Part shown: in pieces, positions 47,640 to 59,858 of the stretch
Numbering within the stretch: the first letter of the stretch is position 1
Layout of the letters: each line of letters starts with the position of its first letter
Assembly (NCBI GenBank): GCA_002803225.1
Contig: NXFV01000145.1
Span: forward strand, 1 to 64,000
Direction of reading: 5' to 3'
DNA: 64,000 bases
Source: Gamarada debralockiae
Lineage: Eukaryota > Ascomycota > Leotiomycetes > Helotiales > Hyphodiscaceae
Translations under genes and position numbers: made by a program
Notes under the pieces: model-generated
Databases searched by the model: none
The model's input: only the letters and a program-made list of their open reading frames with translations
What the model was told of the DNA's origin: nothing

Positions 47640-49966
47640 TTATAGTGATAACAAAAAGGCCGAGTCCTGCTCGCACTCTTCTTCATCTGCCACGCCATCC
47701 AGGTCCTTGTCTCGACAGTACCAACAGACTCGGTCTTCCATCTCCCCACTACTTAATATTATCTTCTCTCTGTCTGTCGAGATCCCCTCAAAACTCTGAC
47801 CCTCTTTCCCTACTTTCAAACTTTCTAAAGTAAATTCCCAAGACTTCTCCACCGCCTTCTGAAAACCTTTCTCACAAACCTCGCACTCAAACTCCGGCAT
47901 CTGAAGTTGTACAAAGTCTATCCTGAACAAAGCTGCCAACGAACTCCTCGTCCATCCTTCATCTCTCAAACCTCTCTGAATCAACTCCTCCTCAGCAAAG
48001 CTCTCAATATCGATCCCCGCATCCTGGAGCAATTTCCGGAATTTCCAGAATGAAACCGAATACCGCATCGCTACAGAGAGAGGAGTGTGACCAGAAATCT
48101 CGCGATAATTCATACTCTGGCAGAAGTTCTCGTCGGCGTAGATATGCAAGTTGAGTCCGTGGGAAAGAGCGTAGAGCGCAGACTTGGGATAGTACGACGA
48201 TCGCATACGTATGAGAGAAGTAGCAATGTAATGACCCGGGGAGAACCACCTCGTGATACTTTCTGCATTGATATCCCCCGCCATTGAAATCAGCCGTAAA
48301 AGCAGCTCGATGTCGTCCGTGACCATGGCTGTGAATAGCAGGTCGGCAGTTCCTTGTCCCATTGCAGGTAGGTCGAGCGTTATCTGAGATTGAAGGATCG
48401 GAAGCGCCCAGTAAAATGAAGAGATGTAGTTGGGCGGGTGATCACAAGCTTCATGGCTGCATTCCGTCCAGGCCAGATGCCGGAGACCCCTGAGGCCAGT
48501 GCAATTGACGTCATCTGAGAACTCGAAGTGTGAGAGGAACAGCCGGATTGTGTCGATTTGGTCTTGGCAACGTACAACGCCACTGGGTGCTTCGCACGCA
48601 TATGAGATTACAGACCTGTGCCAATTGTGAGCTTTATGTCTCATTTAAGTGTTCGATTAGGGCTTTTAACACTTACTCGTTTGAAATACTGCGAGCCTCT
48701 GTATCAGCCCCACAAGCTATCAGAAGCTTGCACGCTTCTACCCTTCCAGCCTCTGCTGCAAACTAAAGCAGGTCAGTACATTCATTCGGATCGCACAGCG
48801 AAGTGCCTGTCTGGTTACCTACAAACAAAGGCGTAAGCCCCCAAGAATTCGTATCCCAAGGCGAAGCAAGACCCTGGTCAAAAAGACCTTTGATGCCTTC
48901 CACATCCCCACCCTTGCTCATTTGGAAGACAGTTGCCTCATCAGACACTGCGCGATAAGTCCTGAGTCTGCAATCTAGCCATTGAAGTGACATGGAGAGT
49001 GATGCTCGGATGCCATAATTGATGCCGAAAGTCTGAAGCCATTGAGAGGGGTGGATTATGAATGAAGTCCGAGTCGCGTAATAGACCTCAGCACCCATAG
49101 TCGAAGTAACTTCCGAGACGCTGGAAACTAAATGCAGTGTACCAAAAACGGTCCGCAGTGTGAATTGGCTTATTTTTCTAGACGTTATGGACATTTGGCT
49201 TCGGGCAGCCATTCCTTCGGAAATAGATTGACTGATGCTATGTGAACCATCAGCCCCCAACGACTGGGAAGCCCGCGAAAGTGCCGAGTTCATCATGTTT
49301 TGAAAACCCGTCCTTGCAACTGGATTAGAAATGCTAGATGCCATTTCCCGAGAAGAATTCCGCAACGCATTCAGACGGTCGCCAGTGTCAAGAACATCCA
49401 TTGATATTGTCGTGACTCTCCTCGACGCCTTCTTCTGCAAGAGTATACTCGTGCCCTGGGCAATAGTCACCAGGTCTCGATGGTGCGACTCGTGATGGGC
49501 GAAAGCAATTTGGCTACAACAGTCAACTCCCTAATCCATATCCTAAACTGGTTGTGGCGTACCTTATTGCATTCTGCCTGGGCAGTACCAAAGTCATCTT
49601 CACATCCAACAACCCCTGCCGAAACTTTCGAATCCTATCCCCTTCCAAGCAGCTTTTAAAGCTGCCCATTTCCTGACCCTCTTCTTCCCACATCCAAACC
49701 CACCCTCTGGTCTCGGCGCATTGCTCAAGAGCCGCGAGGCTGGCTGACAAGGCCCTCGAATGAGGTCGTGTATTGCTAGCAGCTTCCTGCCGGATATCGC
49801 TCATGACATCAGAAATGATGTTCAGATCTTTGATGAGTACGCGAATATCTTTAGGAGCTTCCTGGATCGAGGACCAGAAATCGCAGAGCTTGTTGATGCT
49901 GTCACCAAGCTCGACTGCCAAGGATACAACTGCGAATGCGCTGGAGACGCCGGATAGAACATCCAT
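47640..49966 (-). CDS. STAND-type N-terminal domain protein with ankyrin-like repeats
   Basis: Four exons (49966-49563, 49513-48823, 48762-48677, 48615-47640) give 718 residues. The start MDVLSGVSSAFAVVSLAVEL is the standard opening of the fungal helical N-terminal domain that precedes NTPase or repeat modules, and it continues KLCDFWSSIQEAPKDIRVLI. The upstream in-frame extension to 50167 is unlikely. The middle has no NACHT or NB-ARC P-loop. Ankyrin-like repeats start at WGLTPLF and go on with AAEAGRVEACKLLIACGADT; another lies at REISGHTPLSVAMRYS. Near the end, FECEVCEKGF and DRVCWYCRDKD offer two CxxC pairs that could bind zinc. The protein resembles an NLR whose NTPase has been lost. Function unknown; self-recognition is inference. 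Confidence 0.8.
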
Positions 49967-52354
49967 GGCGTCGACCGTCGATGCTTTGCTTAGAAAAGTT
50001 GAACTACGGTTAGGTGATGACTGATGAAAGCACGATTTAACAGATAAGTTACGAGAGAAGAATGTTAGAGTTGGACAGAAAACAGTTGAAGCTGCAGCAA
50101 GCCTTACACGGAGCCTCATGCGGGCCTCCTGTAGAAGATCTTGATCCGATTCGCAGTCCACTCCCATTATTCACTTTCGAAAAACAAAATCTTGTTTCTT
50201 CGACCCCATAGGAGGGTCCTTGCCCAACGCATCTTCAATTGATCTTCAACAAGATTGCAACGTCACAGACTGAGCGAAACAAAGATCCTTGAATCCCATG
50301 TTCACTGGAATTTTCAAGCTGTCGATCGGATGGACTGTTGGCGGCGGAGATGGAATATTTTGCCCGTCATCTCGCAAAATATGCAAGAACCCGCGTTCCT
50401 CCGAATCTAAACTTCATCAGCTTTCTGCTCGCTGTACTTCGAGATCATTCACTCCGGCTGCTATAGTCAAGAGCTGTACTGTTAATGATAATAGCCCGGC
50501 TATTGAAAGAGTCATGGACCTTGACGATGCCGTTGGAATGATCCATTTGCATCAGACTTATGTGACACAATATTGGCCAGGCTCGCTAATGGTCAAATTA
50601 GAGAAGTAAACATAGACCCGGTCTGGGTTATTTGAGCTAGAACTAGAAATGTGTGCGGCCCCGGGCAGAGAATGCGCTCAGTTGGCGATCCTTCTCTTGA
50701 GCTGGTTCTCAAGAACCTTTCCAGAATGGCTGAGAAGTGTTGCAGTAGCCCAGATCTGGGATAGTGCTGCGAAAATATCCCGGGCCGCTCCTGAGTCGAG
50801 CCGCTACTGGAGGGTGCAGAGCCACGCCAGGCCGAGCTTGTTCTAACGGCTGTACTGCTAATACAAGCATCGTCATATTTAGAGGCGTATTCCCGTGTGT
50901 GTTAACGCAATTCTACACTAATATTAGTCCCTTATCAAAGAAATAGGGGAGCGAGGGCAGTTACAACCTCTTGCTCCTAGGATCAACTAATAAGTTTTTG
51001 GTCAGATTGAATATGAGCAGTCGTGTGCGTTCGTCGTCTCTTTATGTCCAAACCGCGACATATCCCGCAGAGTGAGAACCTGTCAGTTTCCGGCCTGTAT
51101 CTGATAAGTTACGATTGAGTCTCTACGGAAATCTTGATCCAGTGATTATATTGCTCAGAGTTGGCCAACCACCTCTGCTACACTATTGTGCCTCTATACT
51201 GTCGCAACCATCCGATCATTGGCAGCACCGTAGCCCTCTTGGCCGGCAGATAATTCTTGTATCAGTCCTGGGCAAAATCGTACACAAGCCTTCTTAGCAT
51301 ACTGATGCAGTATTGTGAGGTCTCTTACGCCCTCATCTTCAAGTGATCCGCCGAGTCTAGCAAGTTGATCTTTCAGGCAAAATAGTCTTTGCACGAATCG
51401 CCTGGCCAACGTCATCCGCCCAACGCTCTCATGCAGCAGAGTCTCCTCTTATACTCCCAGTGTCTATCTCATCTAGTGCTTGCAACCCAGTGAATGCAAC
51501 ACAAGTAATTTGAGAGTCATTCCTGCAATCTTGTACTGTCGGTTTTAAGCAATTCCTCAAAGAATTCAATTCGTCGACCTTTGCCTTGACATTGAATACT
51601 TCGTAGACCGTCAGCAGTATATCCAACTTTGTTTCATTGACTTACTTGGTTGAATATACGGTAATGTTCTGTTTTGATGCTAGATATTGGATATTTCTCG
51701 CAATATCCCTCTTTTGATATTAGCTAGCTAGTTTAAAGATTTAAAAGAGCAGCGGACGTACTATGAGATTCCCCCACACTTCATACAGCTCTTTTGTCGA
51801 ATCTGACGATATTGTGTAGTAAAGTCATGTATTTGTTAATATCTCTAAAGAGGGAATAATGGTAGGGTTGCCAGAACCCGAGATATGTGAACACAACCGT
51901 TGCCATAGCATCAACCAGAGCCTAGGTCTCATCTGACATCTTTCAAGCGCCAACTTCCGCACATGTTCCTTGTGAAGCTGCTAGCGATTGCACCTTTGTG
52001 CTCGCATTCATGATTCACTCTCGTGAATGCGAAATTTGCAAATGCGTGAGGGCAACCGAAGTGATCATGGGCACACTTTCGAGGTAATCGCGAAGAGAAT
52101 GTACTGATCATCCTCTATTCCTCGCTATCGTTAGACTAAGGCCTGTAGCAGGCTGGCAACCAGGGAGTCCATTCTTACGACCAACCTACGACCACTCCTT
52201 TGATCTTACCAATCGTGGACGACATCGCGCTTAGTGGGGGATAATGTAGTTGCCAAGTCGTATAAGTGATATTGGTCACGTGATCATGGCTTGCGCGATC
52301 ATCACACTGTATTAGTTTTTTATATGTAGATTTAATAAAACCACTTTTTCGCAA
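49967..52354. other. Interval with decayed coding scraps
   Basis: 50289-50609 (+) is open but featureless. Two adjacent minus-strand frames, 51626-51429 (DILLTVYEVFNVKAKVDELN) and 51415-51194 (LARLGGSLEDEGVRDLTILH), look like one helical protein broken by a TGA and a frame change, of a type I cannot name. At 52245-52253 and 52351-52359 a short inverted pair (TGTAGTTGC/GCAACTACA) lies just outside the transposase relic. Confidence 0.35.
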
Positions 52355-53180
52355 CTACATCACGGCATATAATGCTTTCTTCCACAATGCCAAAAGAGCA
52401 TCCTTTGTATGTTCAACGCGTAGAATCTCGGGTCGACGTCGCTGATGAGGATTCTGTTGTGCTTGTGCTTCGGCTTGGACTTGGGCTTCGACTTGTGCCT
52501 GGACTTCAGCTACAGTATCCTCATTGCTAGGTGTTTCCTGTTTAGCTTCACCGTAGTTCAGGAGGTCCCCAAGGGTTGTTGTCATTGCAATACCACCCCC
52601 CTCGCCAGGTGGCTCAATCAATTTGTCGTTAAGATGCTTCATAATGTTCTTTTGCACGTGCCAAAGACACAGCTGTTGTTGAACCCAATGAAGCTCAGTA
52701 TCGAGTGCATTCTTCAGGGCAAGACTATGGTCAGTTATGACCACGAAGAGGTGTCTTTCGAGGGAGATGCTAACAGGGACTGCAAACGACCTGAATGCCT
52801 GCAGGACCCACGTATAATTCTCAGTGCCTTCTTGGTTGACAAGGGCGTAGGCCACTCTAAGATGTGTGCCGAAGGGAGTGTAGCTGTTAAATTCAGTGAA
52901 CGGCATATTGAAGCGGTTGACTTTATATGTAGTATCAATTGAGACGACATGATGATAGCGCTTCAATGCCTGCTGTTGTGCCAGAAGGCTCCAAAACACT
53001 TGGGCAACATGTTGTCCATCAACTTGCAATCTGCTGAAGACATTATCGACCATTGTTTTTACAATGAATACCTGCGTTTGCGAGTAGGGCCTATGATCAA
53101 GTCGATGTAGCTTTGTCCGGTCGTTCTAAACGTCTCGTACGCTAAAAGGAGCGTAGGGATTCTTTGCCTTGACGATAGCA
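52355..53180 (-). mobile_element. Relic of a MULE-type (Mutator-like) transposase
   Basis: The open part (53053-52355) has the MULE domain (PF10551): HHVVSIDTTYKVNRFNMPF with the first catalytic Asp, VVITDHSLALKNALDTELHW with the second, and QQLCLWHVQKNIMKHL with the CLWH signature. Just upstream (about 53090-53180) the frame goes on as KAKNPYAPFSVRDV and then meets a TAG before more matching sequence. The C-terminal part after the domain is a Gln/Ala/Glu-rich stretch that stops early, without the usual helical tail and zinc knuckle. The element is therefore dead. Terminal repeats could not be identified with confidence. Confidence 0.78.
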
Positions 53181-53683
53181 GAACTTGACGCGGCTCGGAT
53201 GACAACATAGACAAGGAGACTGGATTTCATACAGATTGCAAGGGTAAGAAGCTGCTATTTGAGATATAGTGAAGATAACACGGGTGCAATGTCCCGGATA
53301 GAGAGCTCACCTTTGAAGCATTTTATGGGTCATGTCATTACTTAGCCGGTAAATCATATGGAGGAACAAGCCAGGAAAACGCCAGCGAAAAGGAAAGGGG
53401 GCAAAAAGCAGTCCGCTACCTCGAAGCCACGATTCCGCAATGCACCCAAGTCTACCCATGTCTAAGTCTACTTGTAAATCCGCCTTCTAATCCTTCTAAC
53501 AGCCGTCATCAATGTTAGATCGCGACACTCTGACCGTCGCGCATGCTGCCGAAAGTCCCTTACAAACTAGGTATTCACTATCCCCAGGTATTGGTAGCTT
53601 ATCCCTATCTCTACCCTCGAGTTGTCGGTACATAGTTCCGAGAACGGATAAGTATGTATGAAAACGAGCTCGTAACGTCACCC
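53181..53683. other. Flank of the transposase relic
   Basis: No gene is recognised. It separates the transposon relic from the SnoaL-like gene and may hold the lost N-terminal part of the transposase. Confidence 0.35.
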
Positions 53684-54163
53684 TTAGTTCCCGGTCATCA
53701 CGCCCCAGTCACCCTCAGCCCAGGTAGACTTCATCTTAACCGCCTTAATCTTCCACAGTCCATCCGTGTCATCCTTGACGAGGTCAACCCAGTACAGACT
53801 TCCTGCCAAAAGTCGTGTCTGGCCTGGCTCCAGTCCTTTACCACCGCGGTAGTGCTGAGCGAGAGCAGAGGCGGTCATAGATGCCTTAGATCCCCCGTCG
53901 GCGATGTTAATACGGATGTTGGTGATAAAGTGTGTCGTGTCGAGCTTAACAATAAAGTCAAAGCAGTCTGTATGGATAGCCGACAGGCCTTCTGAGACCC
54001 TGCCGTTGACGGCGAAGCTGGCATCCTGGACAAAGGCTGAATCAAAGAGGGCCGAGTCGGCTGTGTCCAACCCCAGGACGCAGCGGTAGAGGGCATCGGC
54101 AATGGCCTCACGGCCGCTGAGGGCGGGAGAAAGAGCCGCTGGAAGTGACGCAATGGATGCCAT
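53684..54163 (-). CDS. SnoaL-like (NTF2-fold) protein
   Basis: One exon of 159 residues from MASIASLPAALSPALSGREA. The pattern is that of SnoaL_4/NTF2-like proteins: an N-terminal helix (REAIADALYRCVLGLDTADS), then DSAFVQDASFAVNGRVSEGL, THFITNIRINIADGG and a last strand pair SLYWVDLVKDDTDGLWKIKA. Fungal members include dehydratases and cyclases in polyketide or terpenoid pathways, such as scytalone dehydratase relatives. The His in DTTHFITNIRI is a candidate active-site residue. It is GC-richer than its surroundings and is the only clearly intact gene among the possible cluster members at 53.7-59.2 kb. The reaction cannot be told from sequence alone. Confidence 0.82.
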   Translation of the reverse strand: MASIASLPAALSPALSGREAIADALYRCVLGLDTADSALFDSAFVQDASFAVNGRVSEGLSAIHTDCFDFIVKLDTTHFITNIRINIADGGSKASMTASALAQHYRGGKGLEPGQTRLLAGSLYWVDLVKDDTDGLWKIKAVKMKSTWAEGDWGVMTGN

Positions 54164-55296
54164 GATGGGGACGTAAGCCTTGGCTAGAAGTTTTGAGGTT
54201 TGGTAGGAGGGTTGCTAAGCACAGTCGATTGTTGTGCGATACTGCGCCTTTGTCCTGTTTTATCATTTGGTTAGCTCTAGCTGCCAGTGCCTAAAGCCGG
54301 TTATCTGCGAGCCGGAGTTAGTGGCTAGTGCCGCAGCCACTGCAGGAGAGCCCACGGCAGCCATCGACCGCCACTTCTAACTGTACTGTCAGTGCATGCG
54401 CTAGGCCAGAGGCCCTTGCACGGCGAAAAACTTGATGAGGCTGATAACCAGGGTCACAACCGCAGATGCTCCGGACCAATGAATGCCAGGTGCTAAACTC
54501 GGTAGAGTATAGAGGTAGTTCGGACACCTAAAGCGCTGCAGCCTGGTGGACTCAAAATGGATCTACGGGGTACTAGGGTGTAACTAAACAGAGAGCGGAG
54601 CAAAAAGGCACCTGACATAGGATGGGAAATATTCCCGTGCAACCTCCGTAAGATACCAAGTACCAATGAAGAACATGGGTGGCTGTGACCCCCATGTACA
54701 CTGTACATACCTAGTGCTGTGACAGATAACTTCGGCCTACAGACTTCCGGTCTATAACAGTGGGACGTTTGATACAAGCCCACATGCACTCGTATACAAA
54801 ATGTCGCTGAATGCATACAACATCGGCGATTAATTATCAGGCTATTGTTCGGTGAAGCGAAACTAGCAGCCAGCAAGCGTGGCCGGACTAGCATCTAGGT
54901 GTTGCTTCTGTCTTATCATCTGTCTCCAGTCCACACAGACAGCGAAGAATACTCCGAATTGTATTCTGGCCTCAATAGAGCCAGACATAAAAAGTACCGA
55001 AGACCGCAAATGCTTTCTCCTGTATTCCAGCCTACCTAAATAGAAACAGAGCCTGACATACACTGAAGCTCGTATACCGCACAGTATGGGCGGTGCTCTA
55101 GCTTCCATGGTCGCGCTATGATTGGTGCTAAGAATTCAAACTGCGTACAATTGTGGCCCTAGACTCTAAAAAAACTCAATAGATTTGTATATATTCTAGG
55201 CCATGTCAAAATTGGACCATGCGAAGTCCTCTGTCTACTGCTTTCATAACAGGCCATCCTCTTCATAAAACTGTTTGTACATGCACGTGAGCCATC
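54164..55296. other. Intergenic between SnoaL-like gene and 2OG oxygenase relic
   Basis: This is the region between two divergent genes and should hold both promoters. Frames at 54493-54894 and 54863-55108 have no family motif. Confidence 0.4.
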
Positions 55297-56289
55297 ATGG
55301 CGAACACCGTGACGGCAGACGTTAATGCTACTATCGTGAAGAATGAGGAGAAATATATCCCAACAATCGATCTTCGTGGATACTTCGAACTGGACTCGCT
55401 AACTAGCAAAGCCGAGCTTTGTGGTCAAGTAAGGAGGGCATGTCTAGACCACGGCTTCTTCCAAGTCGTTGGGCATGGAGTACTAGTTGAGAGCTAGCGG
55501 CGGATGCTTGCTGCCTGCAAGACTTTTTTTTGACCTGCCAAGGGAGAAAAAAGCGCCATTATCTCTTCACAAGTATTCGTGGCAACGCGGATACGAGGGG
55601 CTGGGCCAGCAGAAGGCCAATGATCCACACAATGGTGACCTCCTGCCGGACCAGAAAGAGGTTGGCTCATGCGACGTGTTATTTGGAATCCGGCTGATTG
55701 TAGGCAGGGTTTTTTCGTGGGCAACGAATTGCCCTTGCGCGCAGTCGACTTTGGCAGGGGGCCGAACATCTGGCCGCCCGACCTTTCAGAGAGCGAATTC
55801 CGTGAGCCTGTGATGGAGTACTTCGACCACGTGAAGCAGGTCGGGCTCAAGGTCATGGGGGTTCTGCTTGTAAGTGTAGGACATTCGCCCGCCGTCCTAG
55901 ACACGTTCACCAAGGACATCGCCATGTAAGCAGCAAGACCGGACACATTTAGCATTGGTCATCACCTCGACTAATCGACTCCTTCAGGTACCTTAAACTT
56001 CTCCGCTACCCAGCAGTGGATCGAGCTCCCTGCTCTCGAGGATAAGTTCGTCATCAACCTGGGCGACCTGATCCAAAAGTGGACTGGAGGTGAGTACAAA
56101 AGCACGCTCCACCGAGTCATCAACAAAGTAGGTAGCGAGAGATTCGCTGTGCCGGCGTTCTGGCACGGTGATCTTGACGCTACGAATCCTTTCGACCCCA
56201 GTGAGAAGAACGGAGAGACGGTGCAGGAGTTTATCAAGAAGAAATTTTACAAGGGCTACGGAATCCCACAGGAAAATGCGGCGGCTTGA
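55297..56289 (+). pseudogene. Broken 2-oxoglutarate/Fe(II) oxygenase (IPNS-like)
   Basis: The start (MANTVTADVN) and IPTIDLRGYFELDSL, then RRACLDHGFFQVVGHGV show the N-terminal dioxygenase domain (DIOX_N). A TAG then stands where a Gln would fit. An extra T in a T-run (about 55525-55532) shifts the frame before DLPREKK, and further shifts follow around 55660. The middle is readable (GPNIWPPDLSESEFREPVME). After a GTAAGC...TTCAG intron (about 55927-55988) LKLLRYP is followed at once by sequence reading QQWIELPALEDKFVINLGDL in another frame. The segment with the iron-binding HxD is missing. The last His motif STLHRVINK is present. The gene ends KKKFYKGYGIPQENAAA. It cannot be active. Confidence 0.85.
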
Positions 56290-57221
56290 TTACGGCAGCA
56301 GTCGTAGTGTCGGTTGCGTTGGGAACGGGCAGCCTGGAGGTACACATATCTAGCTTGTACAAGCAAACAGCATTGGTAAAATTCAAATCGCACCTTTTAT
56401 TTAGTGACGGTCGCTTCCTATCATCTAGGGGGTTGTCCCCTGCGTCTTAAATTGATCTCGCTCTGCGTTTCCCACTAAAACCTGGTGTGATGGGGTAATT
56501 GGATTGGTAGAAAGCTGCAACGATCCGATGGGATGTTAGTAGATGGAGGCGGAGGTCATTTCGCGCTGTAGAAACTACAGCAGACTTGGACACAATACGC
56601 GTACTTGTGAGAAAGGTAAAGAGGCGCCTGGTGTATGTATTTCTGAGTAGTTCCAAATGATTACGATTGTTGTAGTGCTGTAATTAAGTTCAATTGTCGT
56701 ACGGTCATGGTTGGATGCGCCATTCACTATGCTGCGCCGTTCGCTATGCATTCACGTTATATACTTTCAACATACTAACCTACACTTGGATAGCATACCG
56801 GTCAATGCAAGCTCTCCATCAACCGAAAACAATCTGACGTGCTCCTCACTCGGTGCGGTTGTGTATTGGCCTCAACCTCAAGTAGCAATTCACTCTTGGC
56901 AGCACACAATAGTCCCGACCATGTATGCAACACAGCCGCATCGACCAGCTCCATCAATACACGGGGCTCGGGCCGGAAAATATCAAGCATGGAACATTAC
57001 TGAGGCTTTGAAGATCAGGCCAATCAATCACCTAGTGTTCGCAGTTGAGGTCCATGATCCTTTTGCCTTGATACTTTCCCTTAAAACCCACTTGAAGCAG
57101 GCAAGGTAGAAGCCCGGTTTACAATTCTTTCTACGTGACGCTCTTGCAATACGATCTCGAAGTCAACCATTCACAGATTGCCCTAGGTGTGAGCCTCATT
57201 GGGGAAACTGCTCTCCAGAAT
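56290..57221. other. Convergent interval
   Basis: It lies between the ends of the oxygenase relic (+) and the P450 gene (-). A plus-strand frame (56711-57109) is featureless. No gene is recognised. Confidence 0.4.
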
Positions 57222-59169
57222 CTATCCTCTCACAACCTCTCTCAACCTCACCGCCAACTCGGGCTTCACCCAAAACCTCATCACTCTGCACCGGTTCACC
57301 CAGTCCCTGCTTCTCTCCTCCAGCTCAAGGTCAAAGGACCAGACAATCTTGGCGAGAATGAGGCGCATTTCGGCATGCGCCAGATTCTTGCCCAAGCAAC
57401 CGCGAGGGCCAAAATTGAATGGCTGACACCCATTTCTCTTGTCATCGGCGTATTCTGGATCACCCATCCTAGGCGGTCGTCAGTACCATAAGCAGAACAA
57501 ATCTTTATCGGCATAGTCACCATCTCTCAGGTAGGAAAGCCTCTGGGTTCTTGAAATTTCGCTCTGAGTGGTAGGCGGCGTAGTGACTGACAGAGACCAC
57601 CGTTCCCTCTGGTATGTAGTAGCCACTAATATACTCGCCGCCCTTAGGCGCTACTCGTCCGAATCCGACTGCGGCAGGGGGAAAAACCCTAAGTGCGTCT
57701 GACAGAACAGCAATCAAGTACGGTGTATCATTTACTGCGGCCAGCGTTATTTCGTCATACGTAGCGAATTTGCCTCGAACTTCGTCCTTGAGCTTCTGCA
57801 GGACGTCGAGGTTCCGCAGCAACAGCCAAGTAACGCCGCTGAGCGCCGTTGCAGTTGTTTCTGAGCCGGCGTTCATGAGGAAGTATGCATTTGAATCAAT
57901 TTCCTTCTGAGACAGCTTGGCCCCCTTGTCTCGATTGTTGGCCAAGATCAATGTCATGAAATTGGGCCGTGTGGTCTCGCGCTCGGTGCGTTTCTTGACC
58001 TGGGCAGAGACCCAAGTCTGCACTCGTTAGCGACATTTTCCGGACACAAGATGATTGAATGGCACGCACCAACCATTCCTTGCGTTTCTGAATGACACTT
58101 TTATCGATGACTAGGTTGCCAAGGTACTTCAGCCAGGGAAAGTGGGCAAGGACGTATAGGAGTCTCAACGACTTGGAAGACTCCTCCAGGAGTTCAATGA
58201 TTTGGTGCGTGGAAAGACTCTGCAGGCATCCGAAGGGCTCACCTGGAATAGCAGGTGCGATTAGTCCATGTTCTCAGAGATTGAGGTTGTAGGCATGATT
58301 CAATGTACCGAACGTCAAGTCAGCTACTATATCGAACGTTGTTCTGTTCTCCGTTAGATCGGACACGGGAAGTTTCATTTCACGAATCAGGCCACTCACC
58401 AGGTATACCATTGGACCATGTTGATGGCGCCTTGGCTTGCAGCCGTAACCTCTTTCAACCTATCGATGAGTTGATCGACATAGCGTTGAACAAGTGGCTC
58501 TTGTGCTACAACTGCACTATTGCTAAATACGTGGGCAAGTACACGACGACCTGTAAACAATAGCCGAGAACAGTGTCAAAAGGTGTCTCTCGATGTTTCA
58601 GCAAAATGTATACGAGAGATCGTACCTCTTGTGTGATTTTCTTCGTTCGCTTGCAAGATGGAAGAGACTCCATTGCTAGGTTTGACGTACCATGCGGGGT
58701 CCTGAGAATGGCCGTTAGGCTCAAGTCGGTATCAAAGGCGTCCTGCGCTCACCTTTTCCATGTTGGGATGACCCTTGAGCTTGCCAGTGCGGAACCCTGG
58801 GAGTGTTATGATGATTCCGACCATGAATAGTCTGCCATTGTGGCCGCATCCAAGAAGTACATACCGTAGATATCTGGAAAGGCGGTCTCCCCAGTGATGA
58901 AGGACACCTCAGTCGGCGAAATTCTGACCACTTATTATGCAGTTTCAGACTATTTTTGACTGTCGTTCCTGCAAGCATGTGGGACCAGGTATGTGACGCA
59001 GGGGATTGAAGTAGACAGTGTAGACGGCCTTGCACGCCAGGTAAACGAGCGACTTGTCTTAAAATTAGTTGATTGTCTGAAGAGAAGCTGAACGTGCGAT
59101 AGTCACCAGTGCAGCAAAGGCCCCTATGAGCGCCATCGGCTTCATCAACTTGCTGTCAATGTACTCCAT
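57222..59169 (-). pseudogene. Damaged cytochrome P450 gene
   Basis: At least nine exons spell most of a fungal class II P450. The N-terminal anchor starts MEYIDSKLMKPMALIGAFAA, then YTVYFNPLRHIPGP. Next come [20 protein letters not shown] and [20 protein letters not shown], the I-helix [13 protein letters not shown], and the haem-binding [20 protein letters not shown]. Two faults suggest loss of function. About 25 residues are missing between HIPGP and RISPTEV, with a frame change. The junction after MVQWYT gives TGA with the only acceptor that keeps the following TTFDIVADLTFGEPFG in frame. The K-helix is DALR, where ExxR is nearly universal. The 3' two-thirds are otherwise clean, so a recent loss, or an unusual splice, is possible. 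Confidence 0.7.
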
Positions 59170-59858
59170 TGCTACACTGCAATGAAAGCTTGTGAGAAAG
59201 CTTATTGTAACAGCTGATACTCAAACGAATCAGAGTATATGATGATGTATAAACGGCGTCTATAGCTGATTGACAAGGAGACGACGATTTCAGAATAGAA
59301 TCCAAGAGTGTCTGGGCATCAATAGACAACATTGACAGATATACGTGTACTACAAGAAGCTTCCACTAAGGTTGGAAGCCCCTTACCCATGGCGGGGCAT
59401 ATGAATAAAATCCATCAGGCCATCAATGTGTTGCAGCATGCACGGAGGAGACTCGCATGCGATGGTAGCTTCTACCGCGCATGAACGTGAACTGCATGGC
59501 TGTCCAGTCGGTCCTCATGAGGCTGAATTGCTCAGATAAGCGATGCTGGAGTAGGCCAAGCCAGTTCCACAGATCAGCAATCTCGACCTCGGTCATTCGG
59601 CGACATCGGCAAGCGAGAACCTAGATAACTGCATGCACCGACTCTTTTTAATGGCACAAGGCCTAGCGATAACAGTAGCGGTTGGTTGTTTCGACTCAAA
59701 AGGTACACAGTGCAGGTACTGTACAGTGATTTGTTCGGCAGTTTTTCTATTCGGCGGCTTCAAGGATCGCTTATACGTTGCCTTGCATCTCCCCCTGTTC
59801 ATGGGTCCTTGAGTCACATAGGGTCCCGTAACGCTCCTGTTCAACGTGCGTGACAGAG

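Noticed and set aside
52245..52359. Short inverted pair TGTAGTTGC/GCAACTACA as transposon ends
   Set aside because: Only nine to ten bases match, there is no target duplication, and it does not enclose the transposase relic.
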